This document shows positions 47,460 to 57,918 of a stretch of DNA of 64,000 nt, one piece after another (the first letter of the stretch is position 1; each line of letters begins with the position of its first letter). The DNA lies in contig NC_081824.1 of NCBI RefSeq assembly GCF_030867095.1, positions 119,110,162 to 119,174,161 on the forward strand, given 5' to 3'. Source of the DNA: Alligator mississippiensis (lineage: Eukaryota; Chordata; Crocodylia; Alligatoridae). Below the pieces are notes generated by a model. The model made no database searches and was not told the origin of the DNA. It was given only the letters and a program-made list of their open reading frames with translations. Position numbers and translations under genes: made by a program.

Positions 47460-49202
47460 ATGATTAATCAGGAAAACTCCAACATTTCTGTTCTCCAGTG
47501 TCTCGAACTTCTGTCTAGCGTCTTTGGAAAATCAGTGCAAGCTGATGCTTTGTTTCTGGAATTTAATAAGATATATCAACAAAAGGGGGAAACAGCCTCA
47601 GCTTACATCCTGCGATTAGAGAGAGTGTTACAGCAGCTAGTGGCCCAAGGAGGACTCACTCGGGAGATGGCTGGCAAAGCTCACTTGCAGCAACTCTGGG
47701 TAGGAATACTTTATGATGAGCAACTGGTAAGGGAGCTCAACCTCACTGGGAGGAGAGAGAATCCCCCTACATTTAGGCAGTTACTTTGGGAAATCAGGGA
47801 GGCTGAAAGCCTACAAGCTGTAAAGACCTCTATCAAAGCGGTAACACCACCACCAGCCCGGGGACTGGCCGTGGCTCTGTGCCCACCACGAGCAATGGTT
47901 GTCGAGATGCCGACGGCGACTGACTTTGGCAACGATGCCCCACAGCCACTGGCCGTGCTTCACCAGCAAGCTTGGGTGACACGGGGAAATCAGCCCAGGG
48001 CCTCCCAAAGCTCACTGGCTATTGGGTCACAGTGGCCTCGCCAGCCCGAAGGGAGAGGAAAATTTTGTTACAGGTGTGGGGAAGACGGACATTTCAAGCG
48101 CCAGTGTACAAGTCAGGGAAACCCGTCCCTGGTATGGCAGCGACTGCAGGCAACAAGGAAGGAGCCGACCCGAGTCTCAGCTCCCTCAGGCTCTGACAGT
48201 CCGGGAACCCCAGCTCAGTTTCCACCAGGACTAGTGGGACCTAGGGCAGAGGTCCCTGTGGTGATAGAGGGACAGAGGTGTATTGCTGTGTTAGACAGTG
48301 GGTCACAAGTAACTATCATATTCCAGTCCTTCTATGACAAGTTTTTGAAGCATTTACCACTGCAACTACTAACTGGGCTGGGGCTATGTGGCTTAAGCCA
48401 AGAGGTCTACCCGTACAGTGGGTATGTTACTGCCCAGCTAGAGTTCCCCAAGGAAGTGGCCGGGGTATGCAAGTCTGTGGCTGTTGCTGTGCTTGTGTGC
48501 CCAGATCCTAAGTGGATGCGGGGGGCCAATATAATTGTCGGAACTAATTCCAGTCTGTTCCACGTGCTAGCGCGATATTGTTGGCAAAAGGCCGGGAAGC
48601 AGTACTTAAAAGCTTTGCCCATGCATGCCCTTTGCGCTGGAGCATATCAGCAGATTGAGACCTCGGCCGGCCCTGAAACTGATGTCAGGCTGGGAGCTTT
48701 GTATTATGCAGGCGAGACTCCCGAAAAGGTGCCTGTGCTAGGCAGCCAGTTTTTACTCACTGCCCCTAAGGGCATTGCCCGGACCCATCACAAGAAGCTG
48801 GCTGTGGTAGAGCCACCTAAGAACTCTGGACCCTTAAGGCAGATGTTGGTTCCCAGTGGGGTAGTCGATATTGGAGGGCAAGTTCCATCTTCAGTGACTG
48901 TATTAGTAGTGAACCCCACAGGAAAAGACATCACAGTGAAGCCGGGACAATGTGTAGCTGAACTGGTTGAAGCAGAGGTAGCTGTGTTGCCTACACTGTC
49001 TTTGCAAACCCAGATTGTGGACCCTGCAAAGTTCAATTTTGGGAGCTCTCCAGTGCCGGCCACTTGGAAGACCCGACTGCAGGAAAAGCTAAGTGCTCGA
49101 GGGAATGCATTCTCTGTGCATGAGTGGGATGTTGGGCTGGCTAAAGGAGTGGAGCATTCTATTTGGCTTCAAGACACCCGACCGTTTCGGGAGCGTTCCT
49201 GA
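47460..49202 (+). pseudogene. Gypsy gag capsid, CCHC knuckle and aspartic protease
   Basis: 580 open codons in frame with the preceding capsid part. Residues about 1-120 are the PNMA/Ty3-type capsid C-terminal part (IYQQKGETASAYILRLERVL, then LVRELNLTGRRE). Residues about 200-217 are a zinc knuckle, CYRCGEDGHFKRQC. Residues about 275-285 contain IAVLDSGSQVTII, the DSG active site of a retropepsin-like protease that cleaves the polyprotein. The following about 300 residues lead into RT. The frame ends in two consecutive TGA codons (49200-49205). Confidence 0.9.
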
Positions 49203-49205
49203 TGA

Positions 49206-49850
49206 ATCGCCCTTTCAGAAATGGAGGATGTGAGGCGGCACCTCCAGGAACTTTTGGATCATGGTATCATATCCGAGACACGTAGCCCATATGCCTCCCC
49301 AATTGTGGTAGTGCGAAAAAAATCTGGCAAAATTCGGATGTGCATTGATTATCGAACCTTCAACAGCCGCACTACGGTGGACCTATACACTGTTCCCCGA
49401 GTGCAAGATGCCCTTGATTGTTTGTTGGGAAGTCGGTGGTTCTTGGTGCTTGAACTGCAGAGCGGTTATTACCAAATTCCACTGGCACAAGAGGATAAAG
49501 AAAAAACAGCTTTCATCTGCCCACTGGGGTTCTACCAATTTGAGCGGATGCCCCAGGGGATCTCCAGTGTCCCTGCTACATTTCAACGGCTAATGGAAAA
49601 GGTAGTGGGAGATATGAACGTGACCCAAGTACTGGTATACCTGGATGACCTCATAGTATTTGAGAAGACGCTAGAGGAGCATGAAGAGTGACTGTTCAAA
49701 GTCCTGGATCGATTGCAAGCTGCTGGGCTTAAGCTTGCCCTGGACAAGTGCCAGTTTTGCCAGACGTCAGTCAAATACGTTGGACATATAGTGTCCCAGG
49801 AGGGAGTCAGCACGGACCCCGATAAGATCAATGCCGTGGCAACGTGGCCA
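49206..49850 (+). pseudogene. Gypsy reverse transcriptase (relic)
   Basis: In the same frame as gag-pro after two stops. 49221-49691 shows GIISETRSPYASPIVVVRKK, RMCIDYRTFN, LELQSGYYQIPL (the catalytic Asp region here reads LELQ where DL/DLxSGY is usual), FERMPQGISSVPATFQRLM and LVYLDDLIVF with the YLDD catalytic box. A TGA at 49689 is followed in frame by LFKVLDRLQAAGLKLALDKC and VKYVGHIVS. The first catalytic Asp appears replaced by Glu, so it is inactive even without the stops. Confidence 0.88.
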
Positions 49851-50511
49851 AGTTCTTTCAGGAACTTAAGCGATTCTTGGGTACTATAGATGATTTGTCC
49901 AGAACTATGCCCGATTGGCAAAACCCCTAAACGACCTCACTTGGGGATATCAGGTGAAAAGGAGCCAGATCCGAAGTAAAGGAGCTCTGTCTAAGGCAAG
50001 AGCAGGCAGGCCCTTGGGTTTGCAGGACCCATTAGAGTCATTTGGGCCGCGATGGGATAAAAATTGTGAGCGGGCATTCAGAGCCCTCATCCGGAGTTTG
50101 ACATATGCCCCAGTATTAGTTTATGCAGACCCGCAACAGCCATTTGTATTGCATACGGATGCCAGCCTTGAGGGGTTGGGGGCTGTGCTATACCAAGAGC
50201 ACCAAGGAAAATTAAAACCCATTGCTTTTGCCAGCCGAGGTTTAGTCGACAGTGAAACTCAGTACCCAACGCATAAGCTAGAGTTCCTTGCATTTAAGTG
50301 GGCGGTGACTGACAAATTCAAGGACTACCTGTATGGGACCCAGTTTGAAGTTTGGACTGATAACAATCCACTGACCTATGTGCTAACAAGTGCCAAGCTG
50401 GATGCAACAGGGCACCGTTGGGTAGCAGCATTGGCCGATTACCGTTTCAGCTTACGCTATAGAGCAGGGAGGAAAAACATAGATGCTGATGCTTTATCGC
50501 GACAACCGTAT
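49851..50511 (+). pseudogene. Gypsy RT thumb and RNase H (relic)
   Basis: After frameshifts around 49850-49910, the frame at 49915-50601 covers LAKPLND-like codons, then RNase H: FVLHTDASLEGLGAVLYQEH (first Asp, residues about 78-95), THKLEFLAFKWAV (Glu), VWTDNNPLTYVLT (second Asp, about 148) and NIDADALSRQP. A 20-odd residue insert KARAGRPLGLQDPLESFGPR is typical of PNMA/Sushi-type Gypsy RT connection regions. The last about 30 codons of the frame (RFIDVVRVGRDLN...) belong to the CR1. Confidence 0.88.
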
Positions 50512-50597
50512 AGATTCATAGATGTTGTTAGGGTCGGAAGGGACCTCAATAGATCATCGAGTCCAACCCCCTGCTTAGGCAGGAAAGAGTGCTGGGT

Positions 50598-51296
50598 CTA
50601 GATGACCCCATCTAGGTGCTTATCTAACCTCCTCTTGAAGACCCCCAGGGTAGGGGAGAGCACCACCTCCCTTGGGAGCCCGTTCCAGACCTTGGCCACT
50701 CGAACTGTGAAGAAGTTCTTCCTAATGTCCAATCTAAATCTGCTCTCTGCTAGCTTGTGGCCATTGTTTCTTGTAACCCCCAGGGGTGCCTTGGTGAATA
50801 AATACTCACCAATTCCCTTCTGTGCCCCCATGATGAACTTATAGGCAGCCACAAGGTCGCCTCTCAACCTTCTCTTGCGGAGGCTGAAAAGGTCCAGTTT
50901 CTCTAGTCTATCCTCGTAGGGCTTGGTCTGCAGGCCCTTAACCATACGAGTGGCCCTTCTCTGGACCCTCTCCAGGTTATCCGCATCCCTCTTGAATTGC
51001 GGCGCCCAGAATTGCACACAGTACTCCAACTGCGGTCTGACCAGCGCCCGATAGAGGGGAAGTATCACCTCCTTGGACCTATTCGTCATGCATCTGCCGA
51101 TGCACGATAAAGTGCCATTGGCTTTTCTGATGGCTTTGTCACACTGCCGACTCATGTTCATCTTAGAGTCCACTAGGACTCCAAGATCCCTTTCCACTTC
51201 TGTGCCACCCAGCAGGTCATTCCCTAGGCTGTAGGTGTGCTGGACATTTTTCCTCCCTAGGTGCAGCACTTTGCATTTCTCCTTGTCGAATTGCAT
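50598..51296 (-). pseudogene. CR1-C ORF2 C-terminal region
   Basis: 232 codons downstream of the RT catalytic centre: [99 protein letters not shown], ending DKHLDGVI. It overlaps the preceding frame; the switch is at a +1 frameshift near 51296, so it is continuous with it in ancestry. Confidence 0.92.
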
Positions 51297-52710
51297 TCTC
51301 CTTGTTGTTTTCTGCCCACTTGTCTAACCTGTCCAGGTCTGCTTGTAGCTGTTCCCTGCCCTCCGGCATGTCCACTTCTCCCCATAGCTTTGTGTCATCT
51401 GCAAACTTGGACAGAGTACATTTGACTCCCTCGTCCAAGTCGCTGATGAAGACATTAAAGAGTATCGGTCCAAGGACCGAGCCCTGCGGGACCCCACTGC
51501 CCACACCCTTCCAGGTCAAAACCGACCCATCCACCACGACTCTCTGGGTGCGACCCTCTAGCCAATTCGCCACCCACCGGACCGTGTAGTCATCCATGTC
51601 ACAGCCTCTTAACTTGTTCACCAGTATGGGGTGGGATACCGTATCAAAGGCCTTCCTGAAGTCTAAGTATACGGCATCCACCCCTCCTCCTGTGTCCAGG
51701 TGTTTCGTAACCTGGTCATAAAAAGAGACTAGATTGGTCAGGCACAATCTGCCTACCACGAACCCGTGCTGGTTTCCCCTCAGCATAATTTGTCCTGCCG
51801 GGCTCTTGCAAATGTGAGCCTTGATAATTTTTTCAAAGACTTTGCCAAGGATGGAGGTGAGGCTGACTGGCCTATAGTTCCCCGGGTCCTCCTTCCTCCC
51901 CTTCTTGAAAATGGGGACCACATTGGCCCCTTTCCAGTCCTCCGGGACTTGGCCCATGTGCCACGAGTGTTCAACTATTCCTGCCAGTGGCTCTGCAATG
52001 ATGTCAGCCAGTGCCTTCAGCACCCTCGGGTGGAGCTCATCCGGGCCTGCCGACTTAAAGGCATCCAGTTCCTCCAAGTGACTCTGCACCATCTCAGGGT
52101 CTACACATGGAAGTCTGGTGCCTTGCTGCTGCCTCTCTACAACCCCAGTGAGAGACTTGTCGTGCCCCTGACTTAGGAACACTGAGGCAAAGAACTCGTT
52201 GAGGAGTTCAGCCTTGTCCCCCCTGTCCGTCACCAGTTGTTTCTGCCCATTTAGCAGGGGTCCTATTCCTCCCTGGGCCTTCCTTTTACTCCATATATAT
52301 CTAAAAAACAATTTCTTGTTGTCCTTTACTTGGGATGCCATCCTCAGCTCCATGGTAGCTTTGACCCATCTAACTGCCTTCCTACAAGCACGAGCAGAGG
52401 AGGTATATTCATCTTTGGTGATTTCTCCCTGTTTCCACTTTTTATGTGCTCCCCTTTTGGCCCTTAGGCTGCCCTGGATTTCTGTGGTCAGCCAGGGAAG
52501 CCTCCTGGCTCCTTTCCCTCTTTTACCTCGCACGGGGATCATCTCGCTTTGTGCCCGAAGGATCATTTCCTTAAGGCACAGCCACCCTTCTTGGGCTCCC
52601 ATCACTTCAAAACTCCTACTCTGCAGTGCGTCCTTGACTAATCGCCTGAGTTCATTGAAATCAGCTTTCCTAAAGTCTAGCACTTTCACCCTACTAGTTA
52701 CCTTACCCAC
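51217..52710 (-). pseudogene. CR1-C ORF2 linker and reverse transcriptase
   Basis: 497 open codons, starting at a GTG right after a TGA. Linker at residues 1-170 ([40 protein letters not shown]). RT at about 190-490: [108 protein letters not shown]. The FADD box and the AFD Asp are intact. This RT copies the element RNA at the nicked target. Confidence 0.93.
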
Positions 52711-53529
52711 TCAACGTCTTATGGTGAATTCTATTATTAGGTGATCACTGTCCCCCAGATGGCTACCGATCTGTAGGTCCCCTACCATGTCATCCCCCAT
52801 TGCCAATAGCAGATCCAGTATGGCATTCCCCCTAGTGGGACCGTGTACCTCCTGTGTCAGGTGGAGGTCCTGTACACAGGTTAGAAACCTGCGTGAGCGG
52901 TGGGACTTTGCCATCTGTGTCTCCCAGCAGATGTCCGGGTAGTTTAGGTCCCCCATGACTACCGCCTCTTTAGCTTTTATGGTCTCCGAGAGCTGCCTCA
53001 GGAGCCCCGAATCTATTTCTTCCCCTTGGTGTGGGGGTCTGTAGCAGACCCCTACCACCAAATCCCTTTCTCCTTGCCCCCCATGTAGCCTAACCCACAA
53101 TCCTTCTACTTCCTCATCCTTGGATTCCGTCTTGATGAGGGTTGATGTATATTGCTCATTGACATAGAGCACAACCCCTCCCCCTTTTTTCCCCACCCTG
53201 TCCTTTCTGTACAATCTATAACCCTCAATATGTACCGCCCAGTCGTGGGATGAATCCCACCAGGTTTCCGTTAGCCCTATTAAGTCGTAGGTGTTTAGTG
53301 CAAGCAGGAGCGCTAGTTCATCCTGCTTGTTTCCCATGCTCCTAGCATTAGTATATAGGCACTTGAGCCCTGCGACAGGTGCCTTTGCTGCCCCCCCGCT
53401 CCGAGTCCCAAGGGGCCCCTTATTTCTTACCTTCTCATTTCTTACCTGTGCTGTAGTGCTGGCCGCCCCGCGGCTTGCAGGTTCCCAATGTTCTCTTTCT
53501 TCAGGCTGGGCTGTCCTTGTGGGTGCCAC
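52711..53529 (-). pseudogene. CR1-C ORF2 endonuclease
   Basis: 272 codons with a complete APE-type endonuclease. Residues about 50-58 GLKCLYTNA (catalytic Asn), about 82 DLIGLTETWWD (Glu), VCYRPPHQGEEID, AVVMGDLNYPDICWE (Asp/Asn) and HLGDSDHLIIEF (catalytic SDH). The N-terminal about 45 residues are a low-complexity lead. ATG at 53529 is the first in frame. The TGA at the end is a single internal stop: the next frame continues directly. Confidence 0.92.
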
Positions 53530-53640
53530 ATGGTTTGGTGGTCCACAGCTTCCCCCGCCCTCATCTTCCCCCCCCCCCCCACGAGCCTAGTTTAAAGCCT
53601 GCTGGAGGAGATCCGCCAACCTAGAAGAAAACACACGCTT

Positions 53641-54383
53641 ACCTTTGTATAAGCAGGAGAGAGAAATAGCAACGGTGGATGAAGTGCAGAGCATCTGTGG
53701 TTTGGAGGAAAGAAGAACATCTGAGGCAGAGAGACTACCTGACTGTGCAGCAGAAGTCCTTGTTTAGGTCTATCCCAATCATGCAGTTGGCCTAGTGAAA
53801 GGTAGCAGCCACACAAATCCTTGCCTCTTGCATATTTTCTGGGTCATCACAGCTACAGCATCACTCCAACACTACTCCTTTATTAGTATTGACAGAGAGG
53901 TGGAGAAACTGAAGTGCTCCCCATGCCTGCATGGTTTGTGATGGTAGGAATTATTTAGGTGAGATATGTAGTAGACAATCCATGTGCCATGCTGGAGGGA
54001 GGGAGGGAGGGAAGAAAACTTCTTGATCACTAATTTGGTGAACAGTAGGACACTAGTTACTTTTACCCATGCTCAATTAGGTATTAAAGGATTCTCTGAA
54101 AGATCTCCAAGCTTTGATCCACACCATCTAAGGTTGCTTCTCCAGCTGTGGCCAATACTTGATCCCTCAGAAAAGGCAGAAAAGACCCATATACTACGTC
54201 TGGCCAATTGCTCATTGGGAAAAATATTCCTGTTCCTGATCTTGCCTGGCTGAAGCACAAGATTTGAAGACAGTTTGAAGTTTTGCATTAAGACAAGGAC
54301 TATAGTCTATTTGCAGGAAATGCAGACTACATCTATCCCTGTAGCCTGCAGTAGAAGGGAATGAACGAGGAAACTAATATAGG
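53641..54383. other. Non-coding DNA with (GGGA)n at about 53996-54012
   Basis: No continuation of the Gypsy (integrase or 3' LTR) is visible beyond the CR1. A short GGGAGGGAGGGA tract is present. Nothing else recognised. Confidence 0.5.
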
Positions 54384-54515
54384 GCGTGTCCACACTGTCA
54401 CAACCAAATTAAGTAGTGCCCATGTCACAAACAAATAAAACCATTCAAAACATTTTTTTTCTGCACTAGGTTAACTAGGGGTTAACAATAATGATAATAA
54501 CCGCTTTTTTTTGCT
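54384..54515. mobile_element. Possible MITE end
   Basis: GGGCGTGTCCACACTGTC resembles the terminus of short sauropsid DNA transposons, followed by an AT-rich tract with GGTTAACTAGGGGTTAAC. The other end was not recognised. Confidence 0.3.
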
Positions 54516-55072
54516 GCGCATGTCAAAAAAAATTTATAACTGCGACACTAACAGAGATAAAACTTAGCCTTCTGTAGTATACATAAATCATTATAATTGG
54601 TCGGAATGACAGGAGAGTGTCCGGAAGTGTCCCTATGATAACACCCTAGCAAAGACCGCTAGATAATTGGCGATTCTAATTAAATTTATGACGTGACAAA
54701 AAGCAATTGGCTATTACACAAATAAAACCCGTCTTCACTTCCGTGAAGAATGGGAGACCTCCACGCACACACCTAAAAAACCTCTGAACGTATGCGTGAG
54801 AATAACTGACAAATTAATCACTTGTCAGTCTCCCCTGTCTCGACCTTATCAGACATAAATCAACGACCTGCCGGCCCAACATTTTCTCCGTTTATCTGCC
54901 CGACCAAAGAACTCTTATACAGACCGACCTATGACCTACGAACCTTAAGCTATAACTAACCAAATATCTCTGACCTCCGCTATTCACCACCTTGATGGCG
55001 TGAATAAATAATCTTGCTTTACAACCGATAAGCGTCCGCCTAATTAATTCCACTCCAAGCGTCACAAATACC
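54516..55072 (+). repeat. Candidate solo LTR or other CpG-rich repeat
   Basis: Unlike its neighbours this is evenly CpG-rich. It has AATAAA signals at 54720 and 55003, the latter followed by TCTTGCTTTAC as in U5 regions of LTRs. Possible boundaries are TGTCAAAA (54519) and AAGCGTCACA (about 55069). No clear target-site duplication and no internal sequence, so the LTR call is tentative. Confidence 0.3.
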
Positions 55073-55168
55073 TGCCTAACGGCCTTCTAAGGCCCCGGAC
55101 CCTTATCTGCCTGGGTGGAAGTCAGAGAGAGCTGCTGGCCGGCTGCCCTGGGTCCCGACACACACGAG

Positions 55169-55230
55169 CCCACACGTGCCTCTTGCCCCGCCTCAAACCC
55201 CTTTGAGGCAGGGCAACAGGCACGTGTGGG
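55169..55230. repeat. 29-bp inverted repeat hairpin
   Basis: Arms 55169-55197 and 55202-55230 around a CCCC spacer, with two mismatches. CCCACACGTGCC opens the left arm and GGCACGTGTGGG closes the right. Confidence 0.9.
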
Positions 55231-55342
55231 AACAAAAAAATGTTCCCTGCGCTGCAAACTTACAGCGTGGGGAGAAAATTTGACCCCAGGGGTCTAAAAA
55301 AAGCGAAGTATAAAAAAAGTGAGCAACCAGAGGCTGGGTCCT

Positions 55343-55379
55343 CCATAGAGACGCTCTGGCTGCCAGAGCGTCTCTATGG
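55343..55379. repeat. Perfect 17-bp hairpin
   Basis: CCATAGAGACGCTCTGG (55343-55359), loop CTG, then its exact reverse complement (55363-55379). It lies 113 bp from the preceding hairpin and probably belongs to the same unclassified element. Confidence 0.92.
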
Positions 55380-55814
55380 TTGGCCCCTAGCCCTGGTGCT
55401 GATATACACAATGGCCAGGCTGCGTGTTCAGCACCAGGGCTTGTGGCTGCCTGGGGCCCCTCCTGCACAGTGCAGGGCAGGGTGACAGCCCCAGTGGCCC
55501 CAGCCCAGGCCCTCCTGCCCCTCCGCTGCTCTCTGCTGCCTGGGGGGCTCTGCCAGGAGGCCCAGGAGCCCCCCCCCCACCCTGCTTCTCAGGTAAGCAG
55601 AGGCTTTTTTTTTTCCATTTTTTTTCTGTTCCTTTTCTGTTTGTTTTTTTAAAGTGATGGTGCCTGGGGTTCTGAGGGTAGCCTTCGGGGCCTGGGGGTG
55701 CAAGTTGGGGGGTGGGGCTGGGTGGGGCAGCTGGTGGGGGCTGCAGCAGCTGGTGAGGGATGGGGCCAAGTGGGGCAGCAATCGGGGGGTTGGGGTGGGC
55801 ATGTGGGCCTTGCA

Positions 55815-55985
55815 GGGGGGGTGGTAGCCCCTGCGGGGGTCATTTGGCCCCTGTTGGGGGGTCAAACCCTTTGTGTGGAGAATGAACCCCCTGTTGGGGG
55901 GGTGAACCCCTTGTGTGGGGACCAAACTCCTGTAGGGGGGCCGTAGCCCTTGTGTGGGGGCCATCGCCCTGTGGGAGGGCAGCAA
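55815..55985. repeat. G-rich imperfect minisatellite
   Basis: Degenerate repeats of about 20-24 bp. The unit is similar to GGGGGGTGAACCCCTTGTGTG, alternating -AACCC- and -TAGCCC- variants, about seven copies, preceded by other G-rich sequence from 55680. Confidence 0.75.
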
Positions 55986-56995
55986 AATATGTATTCATGA
56001 ATTCATGAAACCTGTATTTAGAGTTCACTTTATTACTATGATAAGAGACTTGCTTTAACACTGTAGATATATCAATAAAACATTGTCCAACTGATTGCGG
56101 TCTCTGTCTCACTCTGTCTTTATAGTGGTCTTTTGTTTTACTTGTGGAGGAACATGGATTTGCGGGTATTTTAGAGAATTACTTTGGGATTATTTTATCA
56201 GGGATTTTTCAGTTTTCCAATAGGGAACACTAGAATTCCTGCTAGGGAAGCCAGTGGCAGGACCGTGCCTGCTCAGAGCTGGCACCTTGGACCCAGCTGG
56301 CTGTGGCTGACCTCCTGGCCAAATGGGGCCAGGAGGATATGCTTTGACAGTTCAAAGCAGGCCACCACACCTGGAACATCTTCTGGGTGATAGGTGCCCA
56401 GATGGCCTGGCAGGGGGGACAAGTGGCAGTAGTGCCACACAAAGGCCAACCCTGCAACCGCAGTCCACTGGCAGCTGGCCCAGAGGGGTTCTGCAGTCCC
56501 TATCCGAGTTTGGCAGGTGCACAGCAGGTCACAGCCAGGCAGCAGCCCCCACTGCCAGACTGCTGCAGTGAGTAGAGGGTGCAGGGAACTCTCACGGCTG
56601 CTTCAGCAGTCCAGATGGCACAAGGGGTAATGTCCCCAGGTACCAATTGGCTGGGCCCCAGAAGCTCCTGAGAGCTAGTAGCCCTGAGCTACTTGCCAGG
56701 GTGGCTTTTTGTACTGCTAGGAACAGCACAGGTGCTGGCCCCGGGCTCTAGCTCCCCCTGGCTGAGGATCCGGGAGGAGCCAGGCAGGGTTATTTTGCCC
56801 CAAGTGGCACAATTTGTTCCACAACAAAGTGCATGTCCGAGCACATGCACCAAGACAAAAAGCCCCGGCTCAAATTTGCACCACTTCTATTTGAGCTGCT
56901 GCAAGCACATGTGCTTGCATGTGTGGATGCACCCATAAAGTCAGATTCCAATATAAATTCATGGAGGACAGATCCATGAGTAGCTCCCACATAGA
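55986..56995. other. Non-coding DNA, GC-rich middle
   Basis: No gene recognised. The frames at 56184-56940 lack protein signatures. Confidence 0.4.
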
Positions 56996-57192
56996 ACTAT
57001 CGGGGATGTATCCTCTGACATCCCTCAATCAAATGATTGCTGATGCCAGGGAGAAAGTAACAGAGAAAGAATTCTTCTAGACATGCTCCCTTCATATGCT
57101 CTCCCTTTACCATTTGTTATGAACAAGAGACAGAATACTGGCATAGATGGACTGTTAGTCTGCCCTGGTATGGAACTCCTTATGTTCTTATA
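56996..57192 (+). mobile_element. Old CR1-like LINE 3' end
   Basis: CATAGATGGACTGTTAGTC followed by GGTATGGAACTCCTTATGTT is the conserved 3' end of an older CR1/L3-type family (usual form: tggaccattggtctgaccc...tatggc...cttatgtt). Confidence 0.6.
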
Positions 57193-57440
57193 AGCAAGAC
57201 TGAAAAACTCACCAGTCATCTCTTCCGTGTACAAGTACCTATACAGAGTGATCAAGTCACACCTTGGCCTTCTCTTCCGTAAGCAAAGTTGAGTTCATTA
57301 GAGGTCAGCATTACTAGGCTTGTTTTCTACCTGCTCCATCATTTTTGCAATCCTCCATTGAGTGGATGTTCTAGTTTTGATATACCACATAGTCTTCTTC
57401 CCTGTAAATGAAACATTCATTCTTGTTCTGTATTGCATTA
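57193..57440 (-). mobile_element. Old CR1-like fragment, minus strand
   Basis: AGAGTGATCAAGTCACACC, then CTTGGCCTTCTCTTCCGTAA resembles reversed codons of the CR1 ORF2 C terminus (the LRRRRLRGDL region). It abuts the opposite-strand 3' end. Boundaries approximate. Confidence 0.45.
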
Positions 57441-57918
57441 GCTTGCATTTGGTTGTACTATAACCATTTATTCAGATAATTCTGGTCACCACTTGATCTT
57501 CCAGAAACCTTTGTGGACACATGTACAAACCCTTGTAGGACACGATAGTGCAGAAGCTTGGAGGAAAGCGTGGAATGAAACCACCATTAGGAACAACTAT
57601 CTAGTTTCTGACCCAACAATAAAGCCTCCTGGTTTTGACCTTCCACAGAAAACATAGAAAGCTTTAAATTGGATCCAAACCAAGCATGGCTGCTGCAGTC
57701 GCTTGATACATAAATGGTAATTAGGAGTTCTGTAAAGTGCAACTGTGGCAATCCTGGACCACATAACAACACTCAGCCCTCTATACAAATTTGAGAGTGA
57801 CATGGCAGAGATACATTCCCTTTCCTCAAGAGCGTTAGACTGTTTAACTAACCTTAAACTGAACTTATAATTGTTGCTCCAATTCAGCCATACGAAAGAA
57901 GAAGAATTCAGATCATTC

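Larger units (their letters stand above)
45523..50511 (+). mobile_element. Ty3/Gypsy retrotransposon with PNMA-type gag, 3' part lost
   Basis: 5' LTR (45523-46631), primer-binding site, gag with PNMA-like N-terminal and capsid regions, CCHC knuckle, aspartic protease, RT and RNase H, in that order and mostly in one frame. Integrase and 3' LTR are missing: the sequence passes directly from the RNase H end (DADALSRQP) into the 3' terminus of a minus-strand CR1 at 50512. It is dead from several stops and frameshifts. Confidence 0.9.
50512..53640 (-). mobile_element. CR1 LINE copy C, nearly intact ORF2
   Basis: About 3.1 kb, minus strand. It contains the end of ORF1 (53.59-53.64 kb; RLADLLQQALN-like codons, then TTTAAACTAGG), a short inter-ORF spacer, the whole of ORF2 (53529-50598, about 977 codons) and a short 3' UTR ending near 50512 with ATAGATTCATAGATG on the plus strand. 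It is the youngest-looking LINE in the window: ORF2 has one in-frame TGA (52711-52713) and one frameshift (near 51296). 5'-truncated within ORF1. Confidence 0.93.

Noticed and set aside
51302..52744. Plus-strand frames over the CR1
   Set aside because: Antisense shadows of the CR1 ORF2.
53641..54383. Gypsy integrase or 3' LTR beyond the CR1
   Set aside because: No zinc-binding HHCC, DDE or LTR-like sequence could be read there.
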